This document shows, piece by piece, positions 35,643 through 45,608 of a stretch of DNA of 64,000 bases. The notes beneath the pieces are model-generated. The model saw only the letters and a list, made by a program, of their open reading frames with translations. It ran no database searches and was not told the DNA's origin. Origin of the DNA: an uncultured Pseudomonadales bacterium. GTDB lineage: Bacteria > Pseudomonadota > Gammaproteobacteria > Pseudomonadales > UBA7434. Each line of letters opens with the position of its first letter. Positions within the stretch are counted from its first letter, which is position 1. A program made the translations under genes and the position numbers. Location: NCBI GenBank assembly GCA_943788835.1, contig CALSRU010000004.1, positions 738,300 to 802,299 of the forward strand. The letters run 5' to 3'.

Positions 35643-38168
35643 ATGTTAAAAATCGTTGTTGTCGGAAATGGCATGGTGGGACATCATTATGTGGAGCAAC
35701 TAGCAGCCGCGGACGTCGAGGCTCATATCACAGTTATTGGCGGAGAGGATCGTCCAGCTTACGATCGAGTGCACCTCTCAGAATTTTTCTCTGGACGCAC
35801 TCCAGAGGACCTTGCGCTGACCACCCAAGAGCACTACCAAGAGCTCGGCGTTGAAGCGCACTTTGGCGACGCCGTAGCGAGTATTGATCGAGATAAAAAA
35901 ACTGTTAGCACTGTTAATGGTAAACAGTTTGCTTATGACAAACTCGTTCTAGCTACAGGGTCCTATCCATTTGTACCGCCCGTAAAAGGCAACGACCACG
36001 AGTCTTGTTTGGTCTACCGCACCATTGATGACCTTGACAACATTCAAGCACAAGCCCAAGGTAGCAAAGTGGGTGTTGTGGTGGGCGGCGGTCTGCTTGG
36101 GTTGGAGTGCGCCAACGCCGTTAAAAACTTGGGTTTAGAAACTCACGTTGTTGAATTTGCTCCAGGCCTAATGGGCGTTCAGCTGGACGCTGGCGGCAGT
36201 GCAATGTTGCGCCGAAAAATCGAAGCGCTCGACGTTAAAGTTCACACCAGCAAAGCAACTCAGGTAATTGAAGCTAACGCTGATGGCGACTCACGCCTCA
36301 TTATGCGGTTTGCTGACGGCAGTTCACTGGCTACCGATATGATCGTCTTTTCTGCAGGTATTCGGCCCTTTGATCAACTGGCTCGAGATTGTGATCTCAA
36401 GGTTGGCGAACGGGGCGGCATTGAAGTAGACCAACAGTGTAAAACAAGCGATAACAATATTTTTGCTATCGGCGAGTGTGCACTTTTCGATGGCAGAATT
36501 TTTGGTTTGGTCGCACCCGGTTACCGTATGGCTGAAGTCGCTGCGAGCCAGCTGGGCCATGACAGCACAACTTTCCAAGGTGCCGACATGAGCACTAAGC
36601 TCAAACTACTGGGCGTTGATGTCGGCTCAATTGGTGACGCTCATGGCAGTGAAGCCGGCGCTGTAGCCTATACCTTTAGCGACGAGCGTATCGATGTCTA
36701 CAAACGTCTCATTGTTAGTGCCGATGGAAGAAACCTGCTAGGCGCGGTGCTCGTTGGTGACTGCTCAGACTACGACACACTGTTGCAATACTTCCTCAAT
36801 GGCATCGCACTACCCACCGACCCCCAAACACTGATTTTACCCTACAACGCGGGCGGCGCTCCTGCCCTTGGCGCGGCTGCACTCCCGGCTACCGCAACAA
36901 TCTGCTCTTGTCACAACGTCAGTAAAGGCGACATTGTCACTGCAATGGATGCCGGCTACTGCTCATTGGGTGAGGTCAAAGCTGAGACTGCTGCAAGCAC
37001 TGGCTGCGGCGGCTGTGCAGCATTGTTGAAAAGCATTGTCGACGATGAATTGACCTCTCGCGGCCTTGAAGTAAATAAAGCCATGTGCGAGCACTTCAAC
37101 CTTACGCGTCAAGAGATGTTTCATATTATAAAAGTTGAATCGATCAAAAGCTTTGCAGAGCTGATTGAAAAACACGGTAGCGGGCGTGGTTGCGAAATAT
37201 GTAAACCCACCGCCGCTTCAATTCTGGCCTCATTATGGAATGACTATGTGCTAGAAGAAAAACATGTTGGCCTGCAAGACACCAACGATACTTTCTTGGC
37301 CAATATGCAAAAGAACGGAACCTATTCTATCGTGCCACGCATAGCCGGTGGTGAAATCACACCCGACAAATTAATTGTGCTTGGTCAGGTCGCTAAAAAA
37401 TATAAACTCTACACAAAAATTACTGGCGGACAGCGTATTGACTTATTTGGCGCACGCGTACAGCACCTGCCGGCCATATGGCAAGAATTAATTGAAGCGG
37501 GCTTTGAGACCGGCCACGCTTACGGTAAAGCATTGCGCACCGTAAAATCTTGCGTTGGCAGCACCTGGTGTCGCTATGGTGTGCAAGACAGTGTCGCTAT
37601 GGCGCTATATATAGAAAACCGCTACAAAGGCCTGCGCTCCCCTCACAAACTTAAATCAGCTGTTTCAGGATGTACCCGCGAGTGTGCCGAGGCCCAGTCG
37701 AAAGACTTTGGTGTGATCGCCACGGAAAATGGCTGGAACCTGTTTGTGGGCGGCAATGGCGGTATGAAGCCACGCCATGCAGATTTGTTTGCCACCGACC
37801 TTGACGATGAAACACTCATAAAATATATCGACCGCTTCCTGATGTTTTATGTGCGCACGGCCGACCGGTTACAGCGTACTTCAGTTTGGATGAGCAACCT
37901 TGAAGGCGGACTCGAGTATCTGCAGCAAGTTATTATTGAAGACTCACTAGGCATTGGCGCCGAGCTTGAAGAGCAGATGAATAATATTGTGGACACGTAT
38001 CAGTGCGAATGGAAAACCACAATCGAAGATCCTGAAAAGCTTAAACGCTTTCGCCAATTCGTCAATTCCAAAGCCGAAGACCGTGACATCATTTTTGTTG
38101 AAGAGCGCGGCCAACCCAGACCCGCCACCGAAGAAGAGCGTATAAAAATTTTGGCTTTATCGGCCTAG
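35643..38168 (+). CDS. nirB: Nitrite reductase [NAD(P)H] large subunit NirB
   Basis: 841 residues, the standard length. The FAD and NAD(P)H-binding part (about 1-400) starts with VVVGNGMVGHHYVEQL. The BFD-type [2Fe-2S] domain carries CSCHNVSKGDIV and STGCGGCAAL (about 420-475). The C-terminal sulfite/nitrite reductase domains hold SCVGSTWCRYG and SGCTRECAEAQSKDFG, the four Cys that bind the 4Fe-4S cluster coupled to siroheme. It reduces nitrite to ammonium in the cytoplasm. It lies between nrtC and nirD in the nitrate operon; the siroheme precursor gene cobA is in the same operon. Confidence 0.96.
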   Translation: MLKIVVVGNGMVGHHYVEQLAAADVEAHITVIGGEDRPAYDRVHLSEFFSGRTPEDLALTTQEHYQELGVEAHFGDAVASIDRDKKTVSTVNGKQFAYDKLVLATGSYPFVPPVKGNDHESCLVYRTIDDLDNIQAQAQGSKVGVVVGGGLLGLECANAVKNLGLETHVVEFAPGLMGVQLDAGGSAMLRRKIEALDVKVHTSKATQVIEANADGDSRLIMRFADGSSLATDMIVFSAGIRPFDQLARDCDLKVGERGGIEVDQQCKTSDNNIFAIGECALFDGRIFGLVAPGYRMAEVAASQLGHDSTTFQGADMSTKLKLLGVDVGSIGDAHGSEAGAVAYTFSDERIDVYKRLIVSADGRNLLGAVLVGDCSDYDTLLQYFLNGIALPTDPQTLILPYNAGGAPALGAAALPATATICSCHNVSKGDIVTAMDAGYCSLGEVKAETAASTGCGGCAALLKSIVDDELTSRGLEVNKAMCEHFNLTRQEMFHIIKVESIKSFAELIEKHGSGRGCEICKPTAASILASLWNDYVLEEKHVGLQDTNDTFLANMQKNGTYSIVPRIAGGEITPDKLIVLGQVAKKYKLYTKITGGQRIDLFGARVQHLPAIWQELIEAGFETGHAYGKALRTVKSCVGSTWCRYGVQDSVAMALYIENRYKGLRSPHKLKSAVSGCTRECAEAQSKDFGVIATENGWNLFVGGNGGMKPRHADLFATDLDDETLIKYIDRFLMFYVRTADRLQRTSVWMSNLEGGLEYLQQVIIEDSLGIGAELEEQMNNIVDTYQCEWKTTIEDPEKLKRFRQFVNSKAEDRDIIFVEERGQPRPATEEERIKILALSA

Positions 38169-38179
38169 GAGATTGGACT

Positions 38180-38533
38180 GTGATCACTGCACTAAACACT
38201 ACCGAACCAAAAATAATCCCTCTGTGCGGGCAATCTGACCTCATCCCCAACTCTGGTATCTGTGCAGCGGTGGGTGATCAACAAATTGCTATTTTTTTCT
38301 TACCCGATGAAACACCTCAAGTCTATGCCATAGATAATTGGGACCCCATAGGCAAAGCTAATGTATTAGCACGGGGGATCGTTGGTGATGTAGACGGTCG
38401 CCTAGTAGTCGCCTCGCCGCTTTACAAGCAGCACTTTGATCTGATAACGGGCGAATGCCTCGAAGATGATCAAGTATCCGTTGCCACCTACTCGGTCACC
38501 TTGCTTGCCAATCAAGTACAACTGAGCCTGTGA
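38180..38533 (+). CDS. nirD: Nitrite reductase small subunit NirD
   Basis: 117 residues with a Rieske-like fold. AIDNWDPIGKANVLARGIVGD and VASPLYKQHFDLITGECLED match NirD. The Rieske Cys and His ligands are missing, as is normal for NirD, so it does not bind a cluster. It begins eleven bases after nirB. Confidence 0.95.
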   Translation: MITALNTTEPKIIPLCGQSDLIPNSGICAAVGDQQIAIFFLPDETPQVYAIDNWDPIGKANVLARGIVGDVDGRLVVASPLYKQHFDLITGECLEDDQVSVATYSVTLLANQVQLSL

Positions 38534-38543
38534 TTTTTCATTG

Positions 38544-41273
38544 ATGAATCACAGCGACAACTTAGACACAACTGGCTCAATAAAAACAACTTGCCCTTAC
38601 TGTGGCGTAGGTTGTGGCGTCAATGCAACCGTTGCTAATAACGAAATTATTGCGGTGTCTGGCGATAAAGGCCACCCCGCTAATTTTGGCAAACTCTGTG
38701 TTAAAGGCGCAGCTCTCGATAAAACCATGGGCAAGCAAGGACGGCTCCTGCAGCCAAGTATCAATGGTCAAACTGTCGCATGGGAAACCGCAATCAAAAC
38801 TGTTGCCGACAAATTTAATGCTATTGTTGCGAAACATGGCCCGGGCGCAATTGCCTTCTACCTGTCGGGGCAGCTACTCACCGAAGACTATTACGTTGCC
38901 AATAAACTCGCTAAAGGATTTATTGGTACTGGCCATGTCGACACTAACTCGCGTCTATGTATGTCGTCAGCCGTTGCGGGTTATAAGCGGGCCTTCGGCG
39001 CCGATGCCGTGCCCTGCAACTACGATGACCTCGAGCAATGTGATCTGCTTGTGCTAACTGGCTCTAACGCCGCGTGGACTCACCCGGTACTGTATCGCCG
39101 CATCGCCGCTGCTAAAGAAAAAAATGCCGCCATGAAAGTGGTGGTGATCGATCCTCGTCAAACTGCCACCTGCGATCTAGCCGATTTACATTTGGCCATC
39201 GCACCAGGCTCGGATAGCTTCGTCTTTAATGGCTTGTTGCGCTATCTGGATAACACTGGCAACCTCGACAATGACTACATTGAGCAAAATACCCAAGGGT
39301 TTAAAGCCGCGCTAACAGAAGCTGCAGCGCTGACTCAGGCCGAGCTTGAAGAGGCTACAGGGCTTAGCCGAAAAGACCTAAACACCTTTTATCAATGGTT
39401 TGCCCAAACCGAAAAAACCATAACCTTTTACTCGATGGGTGTGAACCAGTCGGCCACCGGCACCGATAAATGCAATGCCATTATCAATTGCCATTTGGCC
39501 ACTGGGCGAGTGGGCAAGGTGGGCGCGGGACCGTTTTCAATTACTGGTCAACCCAACGCTATGGGTGGTCGTGAAGTGGGCGGCCTTGCCAATATGCTGG
39601 CGGCTCATATGGATTACAACGCCGACAACCTCGTAACGGTTAGCGAATTTTGGCAGTGCAAAAACATCAGCCAACAGGCTGGCTATAAAGCGGTTGATAT
39701 GTTCGATGCCGTGGCCGACGGAACCATCAAAGCCATTTGGATTATGGGCACCAACCCCGTTGTGAGTATGCCCAATGCCAGTCGTGTGCAAGCCGCTCTG
39801 GAGCAATGTGACACGGTCATTGTCTCAGACTGCATTGCGCAAACGGATACCACAGCAACAGCTAATATACTGTTGCCCGCCAGCGGCTGGGGCGAAAAAT
39901 GTGGCACAGTGACCAATTCTGAACGACGAATTTCACGCCAACGAGCGCTGCTAACACCTGTCGCAGAAGCCAAATCAGACTGGTGGATCATCTCGCAAGT
40001 AGCCACCGCTATGGGCTTTAACGAAGCCTTCAATTACCGATCTGCGCGCGATATTTTCGCCGAGCATGCTCGACTCAGCGGTTACAAAAATAATGGTGCT
40101 CGCTTATTTAACATTAGCGCGCTAGCCGATATTTCACTGGCCGAATACGATCAACTCAAGCCTATTCAGTGGCCGATTACTCCCGCAAAACCCAATGGTA
40201 CTGAACGCCTTTTTGAAGACAGCAAATTTTTCACCACCAGTGGCAAAGCACAATTCATTTCCATTCGTGCATCCCTGCCCCAGCAAAAAACGCGACAAAC
40301 TTTATTTCCTTTGACGCTGAATACGGGCCGCATTCGGGATCAGTGGCACACGATGACCCGAACTGGACGCGCCAGTGAACTATTGGCGCATATTGATCAG
40401 CCCACGGTTGCCATCAATCCAAAAACAGCACAAGCGGCTGGGCTCATGGACGGTGATTTAGCTGAAGTCTCTACCGCACAAAGCAGCATTAAAGTCATCA
40501 CCCTGATAGATCCAGTAATGGTTGCTGGGCAGCTCTTTGTACCGATTCATTGGAATGATCAATTCGCCAGCAGTGCACGTGTCGATACTTTAGTGGCTGC
40601 TATCACCGATCAAGTTTCAGGGCAGCCAGAATTTAAATTTAGCCGCGCCGCCATTCAAAAAGTAAAGACCCCCTGTTGGGCCACTATCGTAAGTCGTCAC
40701 AAACTGGATTGCTCTGACTTTATTCACTGGACCCTTACGCCACTGGCTGACGAGCTTGGATTTCTTTACCAAGTTGCCTTGGCTGACAACTTCAACTGGC
40801 CGAGCTATATCGCCGCAACGAATAGCGATACATCTGCTACTCCTCGGGCCTATGCTGAATTTTCCGACAAGGCCAATTTAATTCACCGCTTGATTAGCTA
40901 TACCGACGAGCACATGCAACTAGCCGTGTTCAGTCACCGCGACAAAGCGGCGCTTCCGCCTAAACCTTGGATGCAAACACTGCTGACTAATAGTGATCGC
41001 GATACCTACTGGTCATTGTTATCCCAACCCAACACTAGCTCGGCAAATGCCAGCAGCAAACTCATTTGCTCGTGCTTTAAGGTCAGCGAACAGAGCATAG
41101 TCGATGCAATTACTGCCGGCGCCAACTCAGCGACCGAGTTGGGCTTGCAATTGAAATGCGGCACTAACTGCGGCTCTTGCATTCCTGAGCTCAACAACCT
41201 TATCACGCAATCAGATCATTCGAAGCTGCATGATGACGCAGCCTCACAGCCTATCATCAGTGCAATTGGATAA
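38544..41273 (+). CDS. nasA: Assimilatory nitrate reductase catalytic subunit NasA
   Basis: About 909 residues. The N-terminal [4Fe-4S] motif TCPYCGVGC with a fourth Cys in GKLCVKGA precedes the molybdenum bis-MGD domains (SRLCMSSAVAGYK, GREVGGLANMLAAH, and the C-terminal GRIRDQWHTMTRTG). After about residue 820 comes a BFD-like [2Fe-2S] domain (CSCFKVSEQSIVDAI, then KCGTNCGSCIPEL), as in Klebsiella NasA. It reduces nitrate to nitrite in the cytoplasm. A separate NasB-type electron-transfer subunit is not encoded here. A TTG at 38541 is in frame; the ATG at 38544 is preferred. Confidence 0.95.
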   Translation: MNHSDNLDTTGSIKTTCPYCGVGCGVNATVANNEIIAVSGDKGHPANFGKLCVKGAALDKTMGKQGRLLQPSINGQTVAWETAIKTVADKFNAIVAKHGPGAIAFYLSGQLLTEDYYVANKLAKGFIGTGHVDTNSRLCMSSAVAGYKRAFGADAVPCNYDDLEQCDLLVLTGSNAAWTHPVLYRRIAAAKEKNAAMKVVVIDPRQTATCDLADLHLAIAPGSDSFVFNGLLRYLDNTGNLDNDYIEQNTQGFKAALTEAAALTQAELEEATGLSRKDLNTFYQWFAQTEKTITFYSMGVNQSATGTDKCNAIINCHLATGRVGKVGAGPFSITGQPNAMGGREVGGLANMLAAHMDYNADNLVTVSEFWQCKNISQQAGYKAVDMFDAVADGTIKAIWIMGTNPVVSMPNASRVQAALEQCDTVIVSDCIAQTDTTATANILLPASGWGEKCGTVTNSERRISRQRALLTPVAEAKSDWWIISQVATAMGFNEAFNYRSARDIFAEHARLSGYKNNGARLFNISALADISLAEYDQLKPIQWPITPAKPNGTERLFEDSKFFTTSGKAQFISIRASLPQQKTRQTLFPLTLNTGRIRDQWHTMTRTGRASELLAHIDQPTVAINPKTAQAAGLMDGDLAEVSTAQSSIKVITLIDPVMVAGQLFVPIHWNDQFASSARVDTLVAAITDQVSGQPEFKFSRAAIQKVKTPCWATIVSRHKLDCSDFIHWTLTPLADELGFLYQVALADNFNWPSYIAATNSDTSATPRAYAEFSDKANLIHRLISYTDEHMQLAVFSHRDKAALPPKPWMQTLLTNSDRDTYWSLLSQPNTSSANASSKLICSCFKVSEQSIVDAITAGANSATELGLQLKCGTNCGSCIPELNNLITQSDHSKLHDDAASQPIISAIG

Positions 41274-41279
41274 AATACT

Positions 41280-42140
41280 ATGGACAATATTTTAAAATTA
41301 TTTGCCAACCAGACACCGTCTAACCCATCCCTCACTGCGGTCGAGAAGAAAGCCACCGGAGAGGTGTTTTTGGTAGGCGCCGGGCCTGGTGATCCGGAGC
41401 TGATTACCGTGAAGGCGATGCGTGCATTGCAACAGGCCGATGCGATTGTTTACGACCGCTTGGCCAACCCAGCATTGCTAGATTACGCCCAAACTCATTG
41501 CGATCTCATTTATGTAGGTAAAAGAAAAGACCAACACACCATGCCGCAAGAGCAGATTGGCGAACTACTGGCCATACTCGCTCGCTGTGGAAAAAACGTG
41601 GTGCGTTTAAAAGGTGGTGACCCCTTTATTTTTGGGCGCGGCGGTGAAGAGATTGAACATTTAAACGAGCAAGATATTCGATGCCATATTGTGCCCGGCA
41701 TCACCGCAGCTATTGGCTGCGCCGCTGCTACGCAGATACCGTTAACCCATCGCGATCACGCCCATGCTGTGACCTTTATTACCGGCCATCGGCAGCATGA
41801 AAAGCTGCATATCAACTGGGATCTGGCCCTGCAAGAAGACAGCACGGTGGTGTTTTATATGGGCCTGTCTAACCTTGAGGAAATCACCTCGGAGCTTATT
41901 GCTCGTGGCTGCCCAACAGAAAAACCCTTCGCTGTAGTTGCACAAGGCACGGCCGAGACTCAACAAGTATTGGTTGGCACCATTGGCGATATTACCGAGC
42001 GACTCGCACAACATCCACTGCCCTCACCCGCGCTATTGATTATGGGCGATGTGGTTAAAGCCAATGGCTATGCACAGCAACTGGCCGATCAAACAATCGC
42101 CATTCCAACTGAGCTACTGTGTTCAGAGATAGTGTGTTAA
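41280..42140 (+). CDS. cobA: Uroporphyrinogen-III C-methyltransferase
   Basis: 286 residues. It adds two methyl groups from S-adenosylmethionine to uroporphyrinogen III to make precorrin-2, the precursor of the siroheme that NirB needs. VFLVGAGPGDPELITVKAM, YDRLANPALLDYA, VRLKGGDPFIFGRGGEE and PGITAAIGCAAATQIPLTHR are the family signatures. It lacks the CysG dehydrogenase/chelatase part, so those steps must come from another gene. It starts six bases after nasA and ends the nitrate operon. Confidence 0.95.
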   Translation: MDNILKLFANQTPSNPSLTAVEKKATGEVFLVGAGPGDPELITVKAMRALQQADAIVYDRLANPALLDYAQTHCDLIYVGKRKDQHTMPQEQIGELLAILARCGKNVVRLKGGDPFIFGRGGEEIEHLNEQDIRCHIVPGITAAIGCAAATQIPLTHRDHAHAVTFITGHRQHEKLHINWDLALQEDSTVVFYMGLSNLEEITSELIARGCPTEKPFAVVAQGTAETQQVLVGTIGDITERLAQHPLPSPALLIMGDVVKANGYAQQLADQTIAIPTELLCSEIVC

Positions 42141-42165
42141 CAGATGCTTTAACTGCTATGACAGC

Positions 42166-42831
42166 TTAGGCTTGCACACCACGCAATAGGGGTACAAACC
42201 TTACCGGCAATAAATTTTCTTCGACTAAATCCTTACCGGTTTTGCGAATGACCCTAAGATACTGGTCGCCATTTTTTTCTTCCAGCGGTAACACCATGCG
42301 GCCGCCAATAGCTAATTGCTCAAGCAACATTTTCGGTATTTCGGTGGCTGCCGCTGTGATAATAATGCCGTCATACGGTGCCCTATCTTTCCAACCCACA
42401 AAGCCGTCGCCATGGCGGTACTCAATATTTCGATAACCGATATCGCGCAGACGCGCCTCGGCAGATTCTTGCAAAGAGCGTATTCGCTCGACGGTATAAA
42501 CACGTTTAACTAATGCACCTAACACGGCTGTTTGATACCCACAGCCTGTACCCACCTCTAAAATGGTTTGCACTCGAGAGCTCGCAAACAGTGCCTGAGT
42601 CATGAGCGCTACAATATAAGGCTGCGAAATAGTTTGGCTTTGTCCTATGGGTAGCGTGGCATCTTCGTAAGCACGGTACTGCAGTGCCGGCTCAATAAAC
42701 AGGTGGCGAGGCACAACTCGCAGAGCCTCGAGCACACGCTCGTTAGTAATTCCTTGATCTATCAACGATTGAATCAGACGATTGCGTGCGCGCTGTAAAT
42801 TAGGATTAGACTCTGTAGCCACTGTATTCAT
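42166..42831 (-). CDS. pcm: Protein-L-isoaspartate O-methyltransferase
   Basis: 221 residues. It methylates isoaspartyl residues in damaged proteins. RHLFIEPALQYRAYEDATLPIG, SQTISQPYIVALMTQAL and ILEVGTGCGYQTAVLG (SAM-binding motif I) define the family. The C-terminus VRFVPLLRG is typical. It converges on the nitrate operon with a 25-base gap. Upstream, on the same strand, a 256-base gap separates it from truD; surE, which normally lies between truD and pcm in gammaproteobacteria, is absent. Confidence 0.96.
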   Translation of the reverse strand: MNTVATESNPNLQRARNRLIQSLIDQGITNERVLEALRVVPRHLFIEPALQYRAYEDATLPIGQSQTISQPYIVALMTQALFASSRVQTILEVGTGCGYQTAVLGALVKRVYTVERIRSLQESAEARLRDIGYRNIEYRHGDGFVGWKDRAPYDGIIITAAATEIPKMLLEQLAIGGRMVLPLEEKNGDQYLRVIRKTGKDLVEENLLPVRFVPLLRGVQA

Positions 42832-42866
42832 AAATCTATTGTGATCTCGTTGTGAAAAACCTGCTA

Positions 42867-42925
42867 CTCATGTTGGCATATCTCATATTGGCAGTCTCAT
42901 GCTGGCATTTCTCATGCTGCTGATC
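42867..42925 (+). repeat. Degenerate 14-15-bp tandem repeat upstream of pcm
   Basis: Four successive units begin with CTCATGTTGGCATAT, CTCATATTGGCAGT, CTCATGCTGGCATTT and CTCATGCTGCTGATC. They lie in the gap where surE is missing. A partial fifth unit, TTATGCTGC, follows. Confidence 0.7.
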
Positions 42926-43087
42926 TTATGCTGCAAGGCCTGGGTCGCTAACGCTGGAACTTGCAACAACAAAAAACCCATCAATTAACTGCGAAGATAT
43001 AAGCAGAATTGTAACCGCCCTATCATCCCATAACGAACAAAACAGCTATATCGTAACAATTTGACAAGACCATCATCGCTTCACTTT

Positions 43088-44221
43088 CTATCGTGCGCTG
43101 GAATCTCTGTAATGAAGCAATTCGCGCAATAACATGGTGGCGTAACTACCAGTAGGCAATTCAAAATCCAACACGATATCTTGCCCCTCATGAGCCCAGT
43201 CAAGAAAAGCCGGTATAGCGCGAAAGGCGCGCCGCGCAGGTTTAATATCGGCCGCATTTAAGCATTCTATGAGCTCGGGATATTGCTCAGCAAGCTGCCG
43301 TTCATACGTGCCCGCCAAGACCGCACTGGCTTCATAATGTGAGCCGAACAGCAAGCCCGCCACATGTACATCGCCGGCGTCTAAACGCCCATTCATTTCA
43401 GCTTGCTGATCTTGCTGGTCTTGCTGGTAGCCTGCCTGTCCCGACTCAAGTGATTGCTCGCTTGCTTGATCCGTCACTTTGAAGAAACTATTGGTGCCAT
43501 TAAGCATCAACAGGTCCCCCTCGCAATACCTCGACCAGTTACCCTGAGCCACTCTCAATTTTAAAAGCTCATTAAACAAAAAGCCCCGCAGTGCCGACAA
43601 ATACAAGCCTCTTTTATCTCTTGAAGCGCGACGACCACTAATAAAAGTATCGATTGCACGGTTCAGATTTAAGCCATGATAGCCAAAACGCTGATCACCA
43701 AAATAATTGGGAAAGCCATTACTGCGTATGCAATCTACACGCTCGCTAAATAATTTTAGTACGTGCGCATCCGTAATATCTGCATCTACCGCACGAAGGC
43801 GCAAGCAAAAAACATTACCTTTGTGCGCGCCCCGCGTGAGTTTTTTTCGATGTAACTGTGACTCAACAATTTGCCACTGTGCCGGGCTGTCTTCTGCTAT
43901 TTTGAAGGTGCTATTAGTTAGTGGAATTGCGCCTTGCGCGCTAAACCACTGCTGGGTGTGGGCATGCTTGTCTTTCAAACCCGCATAACCAATATCGCGG
44001 GCCGCACAGTTAGCGTGTTTGGCTAATGCATCACGCACCTGCAAGGTCGTCATACCCACTTTGTTAATACGGTAGTAAATATGCTGACCGCTGCCGCTAG
44101 GCACAAAGCCTAACTTTTCGGTCACTTTAAAGTCGGCCAACTCACTGCGCATCACGCCACTGAGTCTAGGTTCTCCATGGGCAAATGGGAGTTGCTGTGT
44201 GTTGCAGAGGTAGGTTTTCAA
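43088..44221 (-). CDS. truD: tRNA pseudouridine(13) synthase TruD
   Basis: About 378 residues from a TTG at 44221; the frame is open as far as an ATG at 44344, inside ispF, but that N-terminal extension has no counterpart in TruD. The conserved region starts at LPFAHGEPRLSGVMRSELADF. Catalytic Asp lies in GYAGLKDKHAHTQQWFS; RFGYHGLNLNRAIDTFISG and YLSALRGFLFNELLKLR follow. It converts U13 of tRNA-Glu to pseudouridine. There is no clear ribosome binding site, and coupling to ispF translation is likely. A Gln/Asp-rich insert (about QAGYQQDQQDQQAEMNG) is unusual. Confidence 0.92.
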   Translation of the reverse strand: MKTYLCNTQQLPFAHGEPRLSGVMRSELADFKVTEKLGFVPSGSGQHIYYRINKVGMTTLQVRDALAKHANCAARDIGYAGLKDKHAHTQQWFSAQGAIPLTNSTFKIAEDSPAQWQIVESQLHRKKLTRGAHKGNVFCLRLRAVDADITDAHVLKLFSERVDCIRSNGFPNYFGDQRFGYHGLNLNRAIDTFISGRRASRDKRGLYLSALRGFLFNELLKLRVAQGNWSRYCEGDLLMLNGTNSFFKVTDQASEQSLESGQAGYQQDQQDQQAEMNGRLDAGDVHVAGLLFGSHYEASAVLAGTYERQLAEQYPELIECLNAADIKPARRAFRAIPAFLDWAHEGQDIVLDFELPTGSYATMLLRELLHYRDSSAR

Positions 44222-44294
44222 AGCACAGCGTCGATTGGGACCGACTCCGTGACGCTTGCTTGTTCGGCACGAGGGGTAAGCACACGCGGCATCA

Positions 44295-44801
44295 TTAGGT
44301 TTTGCCCACAGCTGACTCGAGCAACACCACAGCAAAACAAGCAATGCCTTCGCCGCGGCCAGTAAAACCTAATTGCTCGCTGGTGGTTGCTTTAATCGAA
44401 ATGGCATCGAGTGCCAAGTTTGTATCGCGGCTAATATTTTCGCGCATAGTCAGGGTATAAGGCGCCATGCGCGGTTGCTGAGCCACGATGGTCATGTCGG
44501 CGTTGGCTAGCTGATAGCCCCGCGCTGTAACGAGCATCATCACCTCGCGTAAAAGGTCGCGTGAATTAGCGTTGGCATACTCAGGGTCGTTATCGGGGAA
44601 ATGCTGGCCAATATCTCCCAGCGCTAAAGCACCTAGCAGCGCATCGCACAGGGCATGCAATAAAACGTCACCATCCGAGTGCGCCAGCAATGCACAGCTA
44701 TGCGGGATTTTCACGCCACCCAGTGTAATGGCGCTGTCGCTAGTATCGGCTTCGGGAGCAAAAGCATGGACATCGACGCCCTGCCCTATTCTGATGCTCA
44801 T
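44295..44801 (-). CDS. ispF: 2-C-methyl-D-erythritol 2,4-cyclodiphosphate synthase
   Basis: 168 residues. [11 protein letters not shown] near the N-terminus supplies Asp and His for the metal site; [35 protein letters not shown] and [18 protein letters not shown] complete the family pattern. It closes the cyclodiphosphate ring in the MEP isoprenoid pathway. It overlaps ispD by four bases, as in many gammaproteobacteria. Confidence 0.97.
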   Translation of the reverse strand: MSIRIGQGVDVHAFAPEADTSDSAITLGGVKIPHSCALLAHSDGDVLLHALCDALLGALALGDIGQHFPDNDPEYANANSRDLLREVMMLVTARGYQLANADMTIVAQQPRMAPYTLTMRENISRDTNLALDAISIKATTSEQLGFTGRGEGIACFAVVLLESAVGKT

Positions 44802-45571
44802 GCTGGTAACTCCTGCTCATTGGCTGTTTCCCGTAGATAAAATTCAGCGAGTGCCAAGTCAGCTTGAGTGGTTATTTTTAAATTACGTGGATCACCCTGC
44901 ACCAATTGCACCGGTAAGCCTGCTCGCTCGACCGCATTCGACTCATCGGTTATGGCTTGCAAAGCCAGATCGTGCTGCTCATTTTTCACCGGCGGGGCAC
45001 CGCTCAACGCAGCTTGCATGGCGTCACATAACAGGCCGTAGCGAAACATTTGTGGAGTTTGCGCCTGCCAAATTGTATCTCTATTGAGGGTACGAGTAAC
45101 CGTCGCGCCACCGGTTGAATCAGTTGCTGACGCCAGCTTAATCGTATCGTGAGGCTGCGTTGCCAGAATTCCACCTACGGCGTCACCATCCAAAGTGCTA
45201 ATCAAGTGACTCAATACCGTTTGACTCAACAAAGGCCTAGCCGCATCATGCACCAAAACCCAATCGTTAGAACCTGCAATCCCGCTTAGCACCTGCAATG
45301 CATGAAGTACAGACATTGCGCGGCTTTCACCGCCTTGAACAACTTGGAACTTGGCGCAACTAGGCAGTGCCAATTCGCCAAACCATGTATCTTGCTGACT
45401 AATAGCCACCACAATGCGCTCAAAGCGCTGGGACTCGGCCAACGCTTGCAAGCTATGGAGAATAACTTCGCGGCCATCAAGCCGTGCGTACTGCTTGGGT
45501 AACTCGCACCCAAAGCGCTGCCCGGTACCTGCGGCCGGCACAATGGCCCAGTAATTATTCCGTTGCTGCAT
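44798..45571 (-). CDS. ispD: 2-C-methyl-D-erythritol 4-phosphate cytidylyltransferase
   Basis: 257 residues. The CTP-binding loop reads [11 protein letters not shown] with [26 protein letters not shown] and the late [11 protein letters not shown] are typical. It makes CDP-methylerythritol, two steps before IspF, and its stop overlaps the ispF start. Confidence 0.97.
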   Translation of the reverse strand: MQQRNNYWAIVPAAGTGQRFGCELPKQYARLDGREVILHSLQALAESQRFERIVVAISQQDTWFGELALPSCAKFQVVQGGESRAMSVLHALQVLSGIAGSNDWVLVHDAARPLLSQTVLSHLISTLDGDAVGGILATQPHDTIKLASATDSTGGATVTRTLNRDTIWQAQTPQMFRYGLLCDAMQAALSGAPPVKNEQHDLALQAITDESNAVERAGLPVQLVQGDPRNLKITTQADLALAEFYLRETANEQELPA

Positions 45572-45608
45572 AAGTGATACTCAGCGGCCAATTATAGAAG
45601 CAAAAGGG

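Noticed and set aside
38180-38533. NirD missing Rieske Cys and His ligands, seen as a defect
   Set aside because: Loss of these ligands is normal in NirD and does not indicate decay.
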